Shown here: piece after piece, positions 44,535 through 53,748 of the stretch
Position numbering within the stretch: position 1 is the first letter of the stretch
How the letters are laid out: the number at the start of each line of letters is the position of its first letter
Assembly (NCBI GenBank): GCA_019694315.1
Contig: JAIBCE010000008.1
Location: 1-57,519 of the forward strand
Length of the DNA stretch: 57,519 nt
Direction of reading: 5' to 3'
DNA from: Sandaracinaceae bacterium
Lineage (GTDB): Bacteria > Myxococcota_A > Polyangia > Polyangiales > Sandaracinaceae
The notes under the pieces: model-generated
Databases searched by the model: none
Told to the model about the DNA's origin: nothing
The model's input: the letters and a program-made list of their open reading frames with translations, nothing else
Translations under genes and position numbers: made by a program

Positions 44535-45211
44535 TCACGACGATCGGCTTCGGGCTGCTCGCGGCGCTCCTCGTCGGCTCCGCGCTCTACGTCGTGCGCG
44601 CCACGAACCTCGTGCACTCGGTGCTCGGGCTCGGCGTCACGCTCTCCATCACGGCGCTGCTCTACGCCCTCCTCGAGGCGAATTTCGTCGCGGGCGTGCA
44701 GGTGCTCCTCTACGTCGGCGGCGTCGTCACGCTGATGATCTTCGGTGTCATGGTCACGCGGCGACACGACGGCATCGTCGTCCGCTCCGACAGTGCGAAC
44801 GAGGTCCGCGGCCTCCTCGGTGGCGGAGGCATCTTCGTGCTCTTGGCGCTGTCGATCCTCGAGAGCGATCTGCCCTCGAGCCCGGTCGGCCCCGCGCCGA
44901 GCACCGCGAGCCTCGCCTCCGAGCTGCTCGGCCCGCACGTGGTCGCGTTCGAGGCGCTCTCGATGCTGCTCCTCGCCGCCATCGTCGGCGCGATCGTGAT
45001 CGCCCGACGACGCGACTTCGGTGAGCCGCGCCAGGATCTCGTCACGCGCGCTCGCGCAGCGCGCGAGGCCCTGCGCGTCGAGGCCCTGCGCGCCGAGGCC
45101 GAGGCCCCGAGCCCCGAACCCGCCGCGAGCGACGCGGCCGAGCCTCCGCGGGCCGATGAAGCGCTTCCCTCGACCGATGGGTCGGTCCCTGCCCAGGAGG
45201 CCTCGTCGTGA
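44531..45211 (+). CDS. nuoJ: NADH-quinone oxidoreductase subunit J
   Basis: A 226-residue membrane subunit with five hydrophobic segments. Typical motifs: ATNLVHSVLGLGVTLSITAL, LLEANFVAGVQVLLYVGGVV TLMIFGVMVTRR and a last TM (LSMLLLAAIVGAIVIARRRD). The C-terminal ~60 residues are an Ala/Glu-rich extension (REALRVEALRAEAEAPSPEP). ATGA overlap with nuoI and GTGA overlap with nuoK. Confidence 0.93.
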   Translation: MITTIGFGLLAALLVGSALYVVRATNLVHSVLGLGVTLSITALLYALLEANFVAGVQVLLYVGGVVTLMIFGVMVTRRHDGIVVRSDSANEVRGLLGGGGIFVLLALSILESDLPSSPVGPAPSTASLASELLGPHVVAFEALSMLLLAAIVGAIVIARRRDFGEPRQDLVTRARAAREALRVEALRAEAEAPSPEPAASDAAEPPRADEALPSTDGSVPAQEASS

Positions 45212-45507
45212 CCCTCACCACCTGCCTGCTCCTGGCCTCGGCCCTCTTCTCGGTGGGTGTCTATGGCCTCCTCACGCGCCAGCAGCTCGTGGCGGTCCTG
45301 GTCTCCGTCGAGCTCATGGCCAACGCCGCGAACATCGTGCTCGTGGCCTTCTCGCACTTCACCGCGAGCCCGCTCGGACAGGTCTTCACGCTGTTCGCGC
45401 TCGCCATCACCGTGGCCGAGGTGGCCGTGGGCCTCGCGCTCGCGCTCTTGCTCTACCGCACGCACGCGAGCAGCCGCCTCGATGCCGCCAAGGAGATGAA
45501 CGGATGA
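45208..45507 (+). CDS. nuoK: NADH-quinone oxidoreductase subunit K
   Basis: A 99-residue three-helix subunit. Signatures: LASALFSVGVYGLLTRQQLV, SVELMANAANIVLVAFSHF with the conserved pumping glutamate, and a third helix ITVAEVAVGLALALLLYRT with its conserved Glu. Start GTG overlaps the nuoJ stop; ATGA overlap with nuoL. Confidence 0.94.
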   Translation: MTLTTCLLLASALFSVGVYGLLTRQQLVAVLVSVELMANAANIVLVAFSHFTASPLGQVFTLFALAITVAEVAVGLALALLLYRTHASSRLDAAKEMNG

Positions 45508-47330
45508 GATCGCCGCTGTCGGAGGCGCCTCTCGCTGCGCTCGTCGCGGTCCTCGCGCCCGCGCTCGCCGCGCTGCTGCTCGCCGTGCTGCCGATGGTCC
45601 GCCGTCGCGGGGCGCCGGCCGCGTGGATCTGCCTCGCGTCGAGCGTGGCGTCGCTCGTCTCCGCGGGCCTCTTGCTCGCGGGCCAGCTCGGTGAGGCCGA
45701 GCCCATGGCGTGGACCACCTCGTGGCTCACCCTCGATGGGCAGGGCCTCGGCGAGCTCGGCGTGAACGTCGACGGCATCTCGGCGTCCATGCTCGTGGTC
45801 GTCACGATCGTCGCGCTGTGCGTGCAGGTCTTTTCCGTCTCGTACATGCACGACGAGCCCCCCGACGCCTACGGCCGCTACTTCACGTACCACGCGCTCT
45901 TCCTCTTCAGCATGAACCTGCTCGTGCTGGCGCCCGATCTGCTCCAGCTCTTCGCGGGCTGGGAGCTCGTGGGCGTCACGAGCTACCTCCTCATCGGCTT
46001 CTACTACCGCAAGCCGAGCGCGGGCCGCGCGGCCCTCAAGGCCTTCTGGATCACGAAGCTCGCGGACATGGGCTTCATCCTCGCGCTCGCGGTGCTCTTC
46101 ACGAGCACGAGCGCGTTCCGCTTCGACGCGGAGCTCTCCACGCCGCTCGCGAACGTGGTGGCGGGCCTCCTCTTCTTCGCGGTCGTCGGCAAGTCGGCGC
46201 AGTTCCCGCTCCACATCTGGCTGCCCGACGCGATGGAAGGTCCCACGCCGGTCTCCGCGCTCCTGCACGCCGCGACGATGGTCGCTGCGGGCGTCTTCCT
46301 CGTGGTGCGCGCGGATCCGATCTTCGCGCATGCCCCCGACACCCGCGAGGTGATGCTCGTGGTCGGCTCGCTCACCGCGCTCTTCGCCGCCGGCCTGGCG
46401 ACGGTGCAGACCGACATCAAGAAGGTGCTCGCGTACTCCACGTGCTCGCAGCTCGGGTACATGGTGGCGGCCCTCGGCGCGGGCTCCACGCTCGGCGGCT
46501 ACTTCCACCTCACGACGCACGCGTTCTTCAAGGCGCTGCTCTTCCTCTCGGCGGGCAGCGTGATCCACGCGGTGCACTCGAACGAGCTGGCCGACATGGG
46601 CGGCCTCCGAAAGCGCATGCCGCTCACCGCGACGGCGTTCATCGTCGGCTCCCTCGCGCTCGCCGGCATCCCGGGCACCGCGGGTTTCTTCAGCAAGGAC
46701 CTCGTGCTCGCCGCGCTCGAGGGGCGCATGGGGTGGCTGCCCTACGTCGCGCTCATGACCACGGCCTTCCTCACGGCGTTCTACATGGGGCGCGTGGTGC
46801 TCGTGGCCTTCTTCGGCGAGGCCCGCGGCAAGGCCGATCACGCGCACGAGTCCGGCGCGCTCATGCTCGGTCCGCTCGCCGTGCTCGCGGTGCTCTCGCT
46901 CGGCGTCGGCTACTTCGGCGCCCACTTCGCCGAGGTCACTGCCACTGGCGAGTACCACCTCCACTTCGGCATGACGCCTGCGATCGCGTCGGGCCTCGCG
47001 CTCGGCGGCTTCGCGCTCGCGTACGCCGTGTTCGGTGGCGGTCGCGACGCCTCCGGCGTGGGCGTGCTGGCGCTGCTCGACGGCGCGGCGAGGTCGGCGC
47101 TCGTCGACCGCACGTACGAGGCCCTCTATCGCCACGGCATGCTGAACGCGGCGGCCGCGATCGGCTGGTTCGATCGCTACGTGATGGACGGCCTCGTGAA
47201 CCTCTCGGGCTGGCTCACCCTGGTGGCCGCTCGCTCGCTCCGCCGCCTCCAGAGCGGCTTCGCGCCCGACTACGTCTTCGCCGTCGTGCTCGGTGCGCTG
47301 GCCCTCGCGGCCTGGGGGTATTTGTCATGA
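45504..47330 (+). CDS. nuoL: NADH-quinone oxidoreductase subunit L
   Basis: A 608-residue antiporter-like proton-pumping subunit. Signatures: NVDGISASMLVVVTIVALCV, FAGWELVGVTSYLLIGFYY, FFAVVGKSAQFPLHIWLPDA MEGPTPVSALLHAATMV with the conserved Lys and His, TDIKKVLAYSTCSQLGYMVA and FKALLFLSAGSVIHA. The lateral helix and C-terminal TM are present at normal length. It overlaps nuoK and nuoM by 4 nt each. Confidence 0.95.
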   Translation: MRSPLSEAPLAALVAVLAPALAALLLAVLPMVRRRGAPAAWICLASSVASLVSAGLLLAGQLGEAEPMAWTTSWLTLDGQGLGELGVNVDGISASMLVVVTIVALCVQVFSVSYMHDEPPDAYGRYFTYHALFLFSMNLLVLAPDLLQLFAGWELVGVTSYLLIGFYYRKPSAGRAALKAFWITKLADMGFILALAVLFTSTSAFRFDAELSTPLANVVAGLLFFAVVGKSAQFPLHIWLPDAMEGPTPVSALLHAATMVAAGVFLVVRADPIFAHAPDTREVMLVVGSLTALFAAGLATVQTDIKKVLAYSTCSQLGYMVAALGAGSTLGGYFHLTTHAFFKALLFLSAGSVIHAVHSNELADMGGLRKRMPLTATAFIVGSLALAGIPGTAGFFSKDLVLAALEGRMGWLPYVALMTTAFLTAFYMGRVVLVAFFGEARGKADHAHESGALMLGPLAVLAVLSLGVGYFGAHFAEVTATGEYHLHFGMTPAIASGLALGGFALAYAVFGGGRDASGVGVLALLDGAARSALVDRTYEALYRHGMLNAAAAIGWFDRYVMDGLVNLSGWLTLVAARSLRRLQSGFAPDYVFAVVLGALALAAWGYLS

Positions 47331-48868
47331 GCCTCCTCCTGCCCGTCGTCGTGTTCGCCCCCGCGATCGCGGCGTTTCTCCTCTTGGCCATCCCGGACTC
47401 GCAGAAGGCCGCCACGCGCGCCGTCTCGCTCCTCGGCGCCACCATCTCGCTCCTCGGCTCGATCAAGGTCGCGCTCGACTACGACCGCAGCGCGGGCGGC
47501 CTCCAGATGGGCTACGACCTGCCGCTCCTTCCGACGCTCGGCATCCACCTCAACCTCGCGGTGGATGGCTGGGGCGCCTCTCTGCTCCTGCTCACCGGGA
47601 TCATCATCTTCGCGGCCGTGCTCGCGAGCTTCACGGTGGCTCGCCGCGACAAGGAGTTCTTCATCTACCTGCTCGTCCTCGTGTCGGGCGTGTTCGGCGT
47701 GTTCGTCGCGCAGGACCTCCTGATCTTCTTCTTGCTCTACGAGATCGCCGTCCTGCCGATGTACCTCCTCATCGGCATCTGGGGATCGAGCAACAAGGTC
47801 GCCGAGGACGGCCCGTTCCGCTACGTGTGGAGCCTCCTCGACGTGGGCGGTCGCGAGTACGCGGCGATGAAGCTGACGCTCATGCTGCTCATGGGCTCGG
47901 CCGCGATCCTCGTCGGCATCTTCTGGCTCTATCTCGAGGCGGGCGCGACCTCGTTCGATCTCGCCGAGCTCGCGCGCCACGAGTACGCCGAGCCCACGCA
48001 GCTCATCGTGTTTCCGCTGTTCTGGCTGGGCTTCGGCACGCTCGCCGGCGTGTTCCCGTTCCACACGTGGTCGCCCGACGGTCACGCCTCCGCGCCCACT
48101 GCGGTCTCGATGCTCCACGCGGGCGTCCTCATGAAGCTCGGTGCGTTCGGCGTGATGCGCGTGGGCATGGTGCTCCTGCCCGAGGGCACGCATGCGTGGG
48201 CGCCCATCGTGGGCGCAGTCGCCGTGATCAACGTCGTCTACGGCGCCTTCAGCGCGATGAGCCAGAAAGACCTCAAGTACATCGTCGCGTACTCGTCGGT
48301 GAGCCACATGGGCGTCGTCATGCTCGGCGCCGCCACGCTCGACTCGACGGCCTGGAACGGCGCGGTCTTCCAGATGTTCGCGCACGGCGTGATGACGGGC
48401 CTCCTCTTCGCGCTCGTCGGCCTCATCTACGAGCGCAGCCACACGCGCATCATCGCGACGATGGGCGGCTTCGGCTCGGTGATGCCGGTCGTCGCGCTCT
48501 TCTTCACGCTGGCCTGCCTCTCGTCGCTGGGCTTGCCGGGCACGGCCGGCTTCGTCGCCGAGATGATGGTGTTCCTCGGCGCGTGGCGCGTAGGCCATCC
48601 GATCTGGGCGATCGCCGGCATCGTCGGCGCGTTCGTCACGGCGGTGTACGTCCTTCGCGCCAGCCGCACGATCTTCTGGGGCCCCGGTCCGAGCGAGAAG
48701 TTCGAGCACCTCCACGACGCACACGGCAGCGAGCTCGTCGCGCCCATCGTGCTCGGCGCGGCCATCGTCGTCTTCGGCGTGTGGCCGAGGCTCATCCTCG
48801 ATCTGATCGATCCCTCCACGAGCGCGAACCTCGCCGTGATCACCCGCGTGATCGGAGGTGGGCAGTGA
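47327..48868 (+). CDS. nuoM: NADH-quinone oxidoreductase subunit M
   Basis: A 513-residue antiporter-like subunit. Signatures: LAVDGWGASLLLLTGIIIFA, FFLLYEIAVLPMYLLIGIWG with the pumping Glu, GVFPFHTWSPDGHASAPTAV, SAMSQKDLKYIVAYSSVSHM and GLPGTAGFVAEMMVFLG. Length is normal. Start ATG within ATGA at the nuoL stop; the stop overlaps the nuoN GTG. Confidence 0.95.
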   Translation: MSLLLPVVVFAPAIAAFLLLAIPDSQKAATRAVSLLGATISLLGSIKVALDYDRSAGGLQMGYDLPLLPTLGIHLNLAVDGWGASLLLLTGIIIFAAVLASFTVARRDKEFFIYLLVLVSGVFGVFVAQDLLIFFLLYEIAVLPMYLLIGIWGSSNKVAEDGPFRYVWSLLDVGGREYAAMKLTLMLLMGSAAILVGIFWLYLEAGATSFDLAELARHEYAEPTQLIVFPLFWLGFGTLAGVFPFHTWSPDGHASAPTAVSMLHAGVLMKLGAFGVMRVGMVLLPEGTHAWAPIVGAVAVINVVYGAFSAMSQKDLKYIVAYSSVSHMGVVMLGAATLDSTAWNGAVFQMFAHGVMTGLLFALVGLIYERSHTRIIATMGGFGSVMPVVALFFTLACLSSLGLPGTAGFVAEMMVFLGAWRVGHPIWAIAGIVGAFVTAVYVLRASRTIFWGPGPSEKFEHLHDAHGSELVAPIVLGAAIVVFGVWPRLILDLIDPSTSANLAVITRVIGGGQ

Positions 48869-50361
48869 CCCAGGCCGACTTCATGCCGCTCCTCCTGCCG
48901 CTCCTGGCGGTGGCGGCGACGGTGCTCGTGATCGTCATGGACCTGTTCCTGCCCGAGCGTCGTGGCGCGAGCCTCGGCTGGCTCACCGCGGCCTTGCTCG
49001 GCGGGCTCCTGGTCGTCTCGTTCTACGTGCCCACCACGGGCGTGGTGGGGGACGGGGTCTTCGTCGGCACCGCGTGGTCGGTGTTCTTCGCGCGCCTCTC
49101 GCTGGTCGCGGCGCTGCTCGCGGTGCTGGGCGCGCTCGAGCACGTCGAGCGGCGCTTTCCGCGTCGGCAGGGCGAGTACTACGCGCTCCTCCTCTCGAGC
49201 GTCGTGGGCATGCTGATCCTGCCGGGCGCGCGCGACGTGCTCTTGCTCGTCGTGGCCTTCGAGCTCATGGGCATCCCGCTCTACGTGCTCGCGGCCTACG
49301 CGAAGTCCGAGGGCATGCCGCTGCTCGCGAGCGAGGAGCCGGGCTCGGGCAAGAAGAGCCCCGCCGCCGAGGCCGCGATCAAGCTCTACCTGGTCGGCGC
49401 CACGAGCACCGCGATCACGCTCTTCGGCCTCGCGCTCGTCGTGGGTGTCGCGGGGACCACCGAGATCACGGGCCTCCTCGGCGACGGGCCGCTCGCGCCG
49501 CTCACGCGCGTGGGCATGATGCTCGTGCTCGGCGGGATGTCGTTCAAGATCGGCCTCGTCCCCTTCCACATGTGGGTGCCCGACACCTACCAGGGCGCTC
49601 CCACGCCGTTCGTCGCGTTCCTGTCGGTCGCGCCCAAGGCCACCGGCATCGCGGCGTTCGTGTCGCTCTTCGTGATCGCGCCCGCCGCGCACGGCGGAGC
49701 ACACGGTCCGTGGATCGCGATGCTCCTCGTGCTCGCCACCGCCTCGATGGTGATCGGCAACCTCGCCGCCGTGCCGCAGAGCGACGTGCGACGCCTCCTC
49801 GGCTTCTCGGGCGTCGCGCAGATGGGCTACGTGCTCCTCGCCATCGCCACGGGCACGAGCGAGGGCCTCTCGATGGCCGCGTTCTTCCTCGCCGCCTACG
49901 TCGTCACGAACATGGGCGTGTTCTTCGTGATCCACGCCTGCGCGGCCGAGGACGGTCGTCACGACCTCGCGTCGCTCGCGGGCCTCTCGCAGCGCGCGCC
50001 GTTCCTCGGCTTCGCGCTCCTCGTGTTCCTGCTCTCCCTCGCGGGCATCCCGTTCGCCGTGGGCTTCTGGGCCAAGCTGTACGTCTTCCTCGCGGCCTTC
50101 CGTGCTGGCTACGTGTGGCTCGTCGCGCTCGGCGCGGTGCTCGCGGTGATCGGCCTCTTCTATTACATGCAGGTCGCGCGGGCCGCGTTCATGAAGGACG
50201 ACGCGAGCACGGGCGCGCCGGCTCCCACGATCGGGGTCGGCCTCCGCGCGGCCGTTCTCCTCTGCCTGGTCGGTGTGTTGGGCCTCGGGCTCTGGCCCGC
50301 GCTCCTCTTCGATCAGACCGCCGACGCGGGCACCTCGATCCTCGAGACGAGGGCGCCATGA
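48865..50361 (+). CDS. nuoN: NADH-quinone oxidoreductase subunit N
   Basis: A 498-residue antiporter-like subunit, last of the complex I genes. Signatures: GMLILPGARDVLLLVVAFEL MGIPLYVLAAY, AIKLYLVGATSTAITLFGLA, GLVPFHMWVPDTYQGAPTPF, VPQSDVRRLLGFSGVAQMGY and GIPFAVGFWAKLYVF. GTG start overlapping nuoM. The next gene, korA, begins 88 nt later with its own strong SD, likely still in the same transcript. Confidence 0.95.
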   Translation: MTQADFMPLLLPLLAVAATVLVIVMDLFLPERRGASLGWLTAALLGGLLVVSFYVPTTGVVGDGVFVGTAWSVFFARLSLVAALLAVLGALEHVERRFPRRQGEYYALLLSSVVGMLILPGARDVLLLVVAFELMGIPLYVLAAYAKSEGMPLLASEEPGSGKKSPAAEAAIKLYLVGATSTAITLFGLALVVGVAGTTEITGLLGDGPLAPLTRVGMMLVLGGMSFKIGLVPFHMWVPDTYQGAPTPFVAFLSVAPKATGIAAFVSLFVIAPAAHGGAHGPWIAMLLVLATASMVIGNLAAVPQSDVRRLLGFSGVAQMGYVLLAIATGTSEGLSMAAFFLAAYVVTNMGVFFVIHACAAEDGRHDLASLAGLSQRAPFLGFALLVFLLSLAGIPFAVGFWAKLYVFLAAFRAGYVWLVALGAVLAVIGLFYYMQVARAAFMKDDASTGAPAPTIGVGLRAAVLLCLVGVLGLGLWPALLFDQTADAGTSILETRAP

Positions 50362-50449
50362 ACCGGAGCGCCGTGCGCTCCCAGACGACCGAGCCCTCGA
50401 TGGTGCTCGCGACGAGCCGAGCTCTCGCTCGGCACAGGAGGTGGCTTCC

Positions 50450-52267
50450 GTGACCACGCAAACCGAATCGATGCACCCCCCTGCCACCGATCTCGTGATC
50501 GGCATGGCCGGCTCCGGTGGTGACGGCATCGTGAGCGCAGGCGAGTCGCTCATCGCGGCCGCGGCGGCCGAGGGCTACCACGCGATGATGACCAAGAGCT
50601 TCGGATCGCAGATCCGAGGTGGCGAGTCGTCGTGTCGCGTCCGCATCGGCACGAGCGCGCTCCACAACCCGGGCGGTATCCTCGACGTCGCGGTGGCGCT
50701 CAACTGGGAGGACTTCCTGCGCTTCGGCGCGGAGCTGCCCGTCTCGAGCCAGACCGTGGTGATCTACGAGAAGGCCACCAACGTCGCGCCCGACCAGCTG
50801 CCGCTCGGTGGCGTGCACCCGACGGACGTCTTCGCGGTGCCGATCGAGGAGATCGCGCGCAAGGCCGCAGGCACCGACCTCGCCAAGAACACCGTCGTGC
50901 TCGGCCTGCTCGCGGGCTGGTTCGACCTCGCGCCCGACGCGATCCTGCGCGGCATCCGCAAGCGCTTCGCGAAGAAGAGCGCGGAGCTCGTCCAGAACAA
51001 CGAGAAGGCGTTCCAGTCGGGCATCGACTACGCGAAGGCCAACCCGCTCCGACAGGCGCGTCCCCTCGCGCGCGTGAGCCGCTCCACGGCCGGCCTCATG
51101 CTGCTCGACGGAAACGACATGTGCGCGGCCGCCTCGCTCTTCGCGGGCTGCGAGTTCTTCGGCGGCTACCCCATCACGCCGTCGACCGAGATCATGCAGT
51201 ACCTCTCGCGCGAGATCTGGCGCTACGGCGGCGCGGTGCTGCAGGCCGAGGACGAGATCGCGGGCATCGGCGCGGCCGTGGGCGCGTCGTTCGCCGGCAA
51301 GAAGTCGATGACGGCCACCTCGGGACCCGGCATGTCGCTCAAGACCGAGATGCTCGGCCTCGCGTCGATCGCGGAGCTGCCGCTCGTCGTCGTGAACGTG
51401 ATGCGCGGCGGCCCGTCGACGGGCCTTCCGACCAAGCCCGAGCAGTCCGATCTCTTCCAGGCCGCGTTCTCGGGCCACGGTGACGTGCTCCGTCCGATCC
51501 TCGCGCCCACGTCGGTGGCGGACACGTTCCGCGTCACCGTCGAGGCCTTCAACCTCGCCGAGCACTACCAGACGCCGGTGATGATCCTGTCTGATCAGGA
51601 GATCGCGCAGCGCAAGGAGACGGTCGACGCGATCGACACGAGCCGCTTCGAAGTGCTTCACCGCCGCGTGCCCACCGGGGCCGAGCTCGAGAGCTACGAG
51701 CGCTTCCGCGCCACCGAGTCCGGCATCAGCCCCATCAGCCACCCGGGAATGCAGGGCGGCAACTACCTGGCCGCCGGCATCGAGCACAACGACAAGGGCG
51801 ACCCCACCGTCAGCGGCAAGATCCACGCGCGCATGAACGAGAAGCGCTTCCGCAAGCTCGATCCGCTGCGCCACCGCCAGGATCTCTTCGCGATCGAGGG
51901 CGATGCCGATGCGCCGCTCGCGCTCATCGCGTGGGGCAGCGTGGCGGGTGTGTGCCGCGAGTCGCTCGCGCGTGTGCGCGCCTCGGGCCTGCGCGCGAAG
52001 CTGCTCGTGCCGACGCTCCTCTGGCCCATCGCCGAGGGGGTCTACCAGGACTTCCTCGCGTCGGTGCAGGCGGGCCTGGTGGTCGAGCTCTCCCACCAAG
52101 GCCAGCTCTATCGGATGCTGCGCATGCAGGTCGACGTGCCGCGCGGCCTCAAGTCCCTCACCCGGAGCGGCGCCAACCCGTTCCTCCCGAGCGAGATCGC
52201 GCAGAGGCTCGAGCAGCTCGCGATCGATCTCCAGTCCCGCGTCTCCGACCAGAAGGGCGAAGGGTGA
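50450..52267 (+). CDS. korA: 2-oxoacid:acceptor oxidoreductase subunit alpha (gamma-alpha fusion; KorA/OforA type)
   Basis: A 605-residue subunit of a TPP-dependent 2-oxoacid:ferredoxin oxidoreductase, which decarboxylates a 2-oxoacid to acyl-CoA, CO2 and two reduced ferredoxins. The gamma-like domain is N-terminal (about 10-195: IGMAGSGGDGIVSAGESLIA, SFGSQIRGGESSCRVRIG). The alpha domain follows (about 205-605) with CEFFGGYPITPSTEIMQYLS, QAEDEIAGIGAAVGASFAGK, SGPGMSLKTEMLGLA and RGGPSTGLPTKPEQSDL. Such fused gamma-alpha subunits occur in 2-oxoglutarate-type enzymes (KorA). Substrate is inferred, not shown. AGGAGG lies 7-8 nt before the GTG. It directly follows nuoN. Confidence 0.92.
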   Translation: MTTQTESMHPPATDLVIGMAGSGGDGIVSAGESLIAAAAAEGYHAMMTKSFGSQIRGGESSCRVRIGTSALHNPGGILDVAVALNWEDFLRFGAELPVSSQTVVIYEKATNVAPDQLPLGGVHPTDVFAVPIEEIARKAAGTDLAKNTVVLGLLAGWFDLAPDAILRGIRKRFAKKSAELVQNNEKAFQSGIDYAKANPLRQARPLARVSRSTAGLMLLDGNDMCAAASLFAGCEFFGGYPITPSTEIMQYLSREIWRYGGAVLQAEDEIAGIGAAVGASFAGKKSMTATSGPGMSLKTEMLGLASIAELPLVVVNVMRGGPSTGLPTKPEQSDLFQAAFSGHGDVLRPILAPTSVADTFRVTVEAFNLAEHYQTPVMILSDQEIAQRKETVDAIDTSRFEVLHRRVPTGAELESYERFRATESGISPISHPGMQGGNYLAAGIEHNDKGDPTVSGKIHARMNEKRFRKLDPLRHRQDLFAIEGDADAPLALIAWGSVAGVCRESLARVRASGLRAKLLVPTLLWPIAEGVYQDFLASVQAGLVVELSHQGQLYRMLRMQVDVPRGLKSLTRSGANPFLPSEIAQRLEQLAIDLQSRVSDQKGEG

Positions 52268-52272
52268 GCGCC

Positions 52273-53142
52273 ATGACCACCGTCCAGCTGACCTCCAAGG
52301 ACTTCAAGAGCAACCTCAAGCCCATCTGGTGCCCGGGCTGCGGCGACTTCGGCGTGGTGCAGGGTATCTACCGAGCGCTCGCGTCGATCGGCCGCCCCCC
52401 GCACGAGATCGCGTTCGTGTCGGGCATCGGCTGCTCGAGCCGCATCCCCGGCTACACCACCGCCTACGGCTTCAACACCGTGCACGGCCGCGCGCTGCCG
52501 ATCGCGCAGGGCATCAAGCTGGCGAACCCGGAGCTGCTCGTGCTCGTGGCGGGCGGTGACGGCGACGGCTTCTCGATCGGCGGTGGCCACGTGCCGCACG
52601 CGATCCGCCGCAACCCCGACCTCACGTACCTCGTGATGGACAACCAGATCTATGGCCTCACCAAGGGTCAGCTCTCGCCGACCTCGGCCTGCGGCCTCAA
52701 GACCGTCACCTCGCCGCACGGCGCGATCGAGCATCCGGTGAACCCGCTCCTCTACGTGCTCTCGTACGGCGCGGGCTTCGTGGCGCAGGCCACGCCGGCC
52801 GACATGGCGGGCATGACCGCGATCATCGAGGAGGCCATCCGCTACCCCGGCTTCTCGTTCGTGAACGTGCAGTCGCCCTGCGTGACCTACGGCGAGGATC
52901 ACCAGCAGGTGAAGGCGCACCGCACCGCGATGAAGACCCTCGCGTCGATGGGCCACGATCCCTCGGATCGGATGCGCGCGTTCGAGCTCGCCTCGCACTA
53001 CGGAGAGCAGCTCTACACCGGCGTCTTCTATCGGAACCCGAATCCGCCGCCGACCTACGGCGCCCTCGTGAAGGAGCGCCAGGCCGCGCTGGCGGGCGGG
53101 CTGCCCCGCGAGCGGATCCTCGAGAGCTTCATCCAGCGGTAA
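52273..53142 (+). CDS. korB: 2-oxoacid:ferredoxin oxidoreductase subunit beta (KorB type)
   Basis: A 289-residue TPP-binding subunit, partner of korA. Signatures: KPIWCPGCGDFGVVQGIYRA, VSGIGCSSRIPGYT, the TPP/Mg motif GGDGDGFSIGGGHVPHAIRR N and MDNQIYGLTKGQLSPTS. The Cys ligands of the beta-subunit [4Fe-4S] cluster (CPGC, GIGCSS, SPCVTYG) are present. An in-frame GTG at 52264 overlapping the korA stop is an alternative start; the ATG at 52273 has GAAGGGTGAG at good spacing. Confidence 0.93.
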   Translation: MTTVQLTSKDFKSNLKPIWCPGCGDFGVVQGIYRALASIGRPPHEIAFVSGIGCSSRIPGYTTAYGFNTVHGRALPIAQGIKLANPELLVLVAGGDGDGFSIGGGHVPHAIRRNPDLTYLVMDNQIYGLTKGQLSPTSACGLKTVTSPHGAIEHPVNPLLYVLSYGAGFVAQATPADMAGMTAIIEEAIRYPGFSFVNVQSPCVTYGEDHQQVKAHRTAMKTLASMGHDPSDRMRAFELASHYGEQLYTGVFYRNPNPPPTYGALVKERQAALAGGLPRERILESFIQR

Positions 53143-53159
53143 GAAGGTCAGGAGCCGAC

Positions 53160-53690
53160 ATGACGACCAAGGTTTCAGGACTCGATTTCTCCAAGCTCAC
53201 GCTCCTCGACGCGCTCGACCTCGCCGTGCTCATCGAGGAAGAAGCGATGGACCGTTATCGCGAGCTCGCCGAGCAGCTCGAGGTCCACAACACGCACGCC
53301 GCCGCGAAGTTCTTCCGCTTCATGGAGCGGAACGAGGCCAAGCACCGCGAGGCGCTCCTCACGCAGCGGACCGCGCGCTTCGCGGACGCGCCGCGCCACG
53401 TGCGCCGCGAGATGATCTTCGACATCGAGGCGCCCGAGTACGACGAGGCGCGGACGTTCATGTCGCTCCGCGCCGCGCTCGAGGTGTCGATGCGCTCCGA
53501 GACCAAGGCGCGGGAGTTCTTCGAGAGCGCTCTCGCACAGATCTCGGATTCCGAGGTACGTACCCTCTTCGCCGAGCTGCGCGACGAGGAGATCGAACAT
53601 CAAGGTCTGGTCCAGAAGGAGCTCGACAAGGTCGGGTCCGGCGCTCCCGGGGATCCCGAGGACTACGCCGACGAGCCCGTGAGCCACTGA
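53160..53690 (+). CDS. Ferritin-like (rubrerythrin-type) diiron protein
   Basis: A 176-residue four-helix protein with duplicated diiron motifs: LIEEEAMDRYRELAEQ, FMERNEAKHREALLTQ (ExxH), SETKAREFFESAL and LRDEEIEHQGLVQKE (ExxH). The pattern is that of the rubrerythrin/ferritin-like domain; there is no C-terminal rubredoxin. It sits between korB and the ferredoxin gene, 17 nt after korB with AGGTCAGGAG upstream, so it is probably part of the operon. A role in protecting the oxygen-sensitive oxidoreductase or managing iron or peroxide is inferred. Confidence 0.85.
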   Translation: MTTKVSGLDFSKLTLLDALDLAVLIEEEAMDRYRELAEQLEVHNTHAAAKFFRFMERNEAKHREALLTQRTARFADAPRHVRREMIFDIEAPEYDEARTFMSLRAALEVSMRSETKAREFFESALAQISDSEVRTLFAELRDEEIEHQGLVQKELDKVGSGAPGDPEDYADEPVSH

Positions 53691-53748
53691 TTTTCCCGTT
53701 CGATTCCGAGGGCGTGCCGCCCTGCCACCCCCCAACCCCGGAAGGTCC

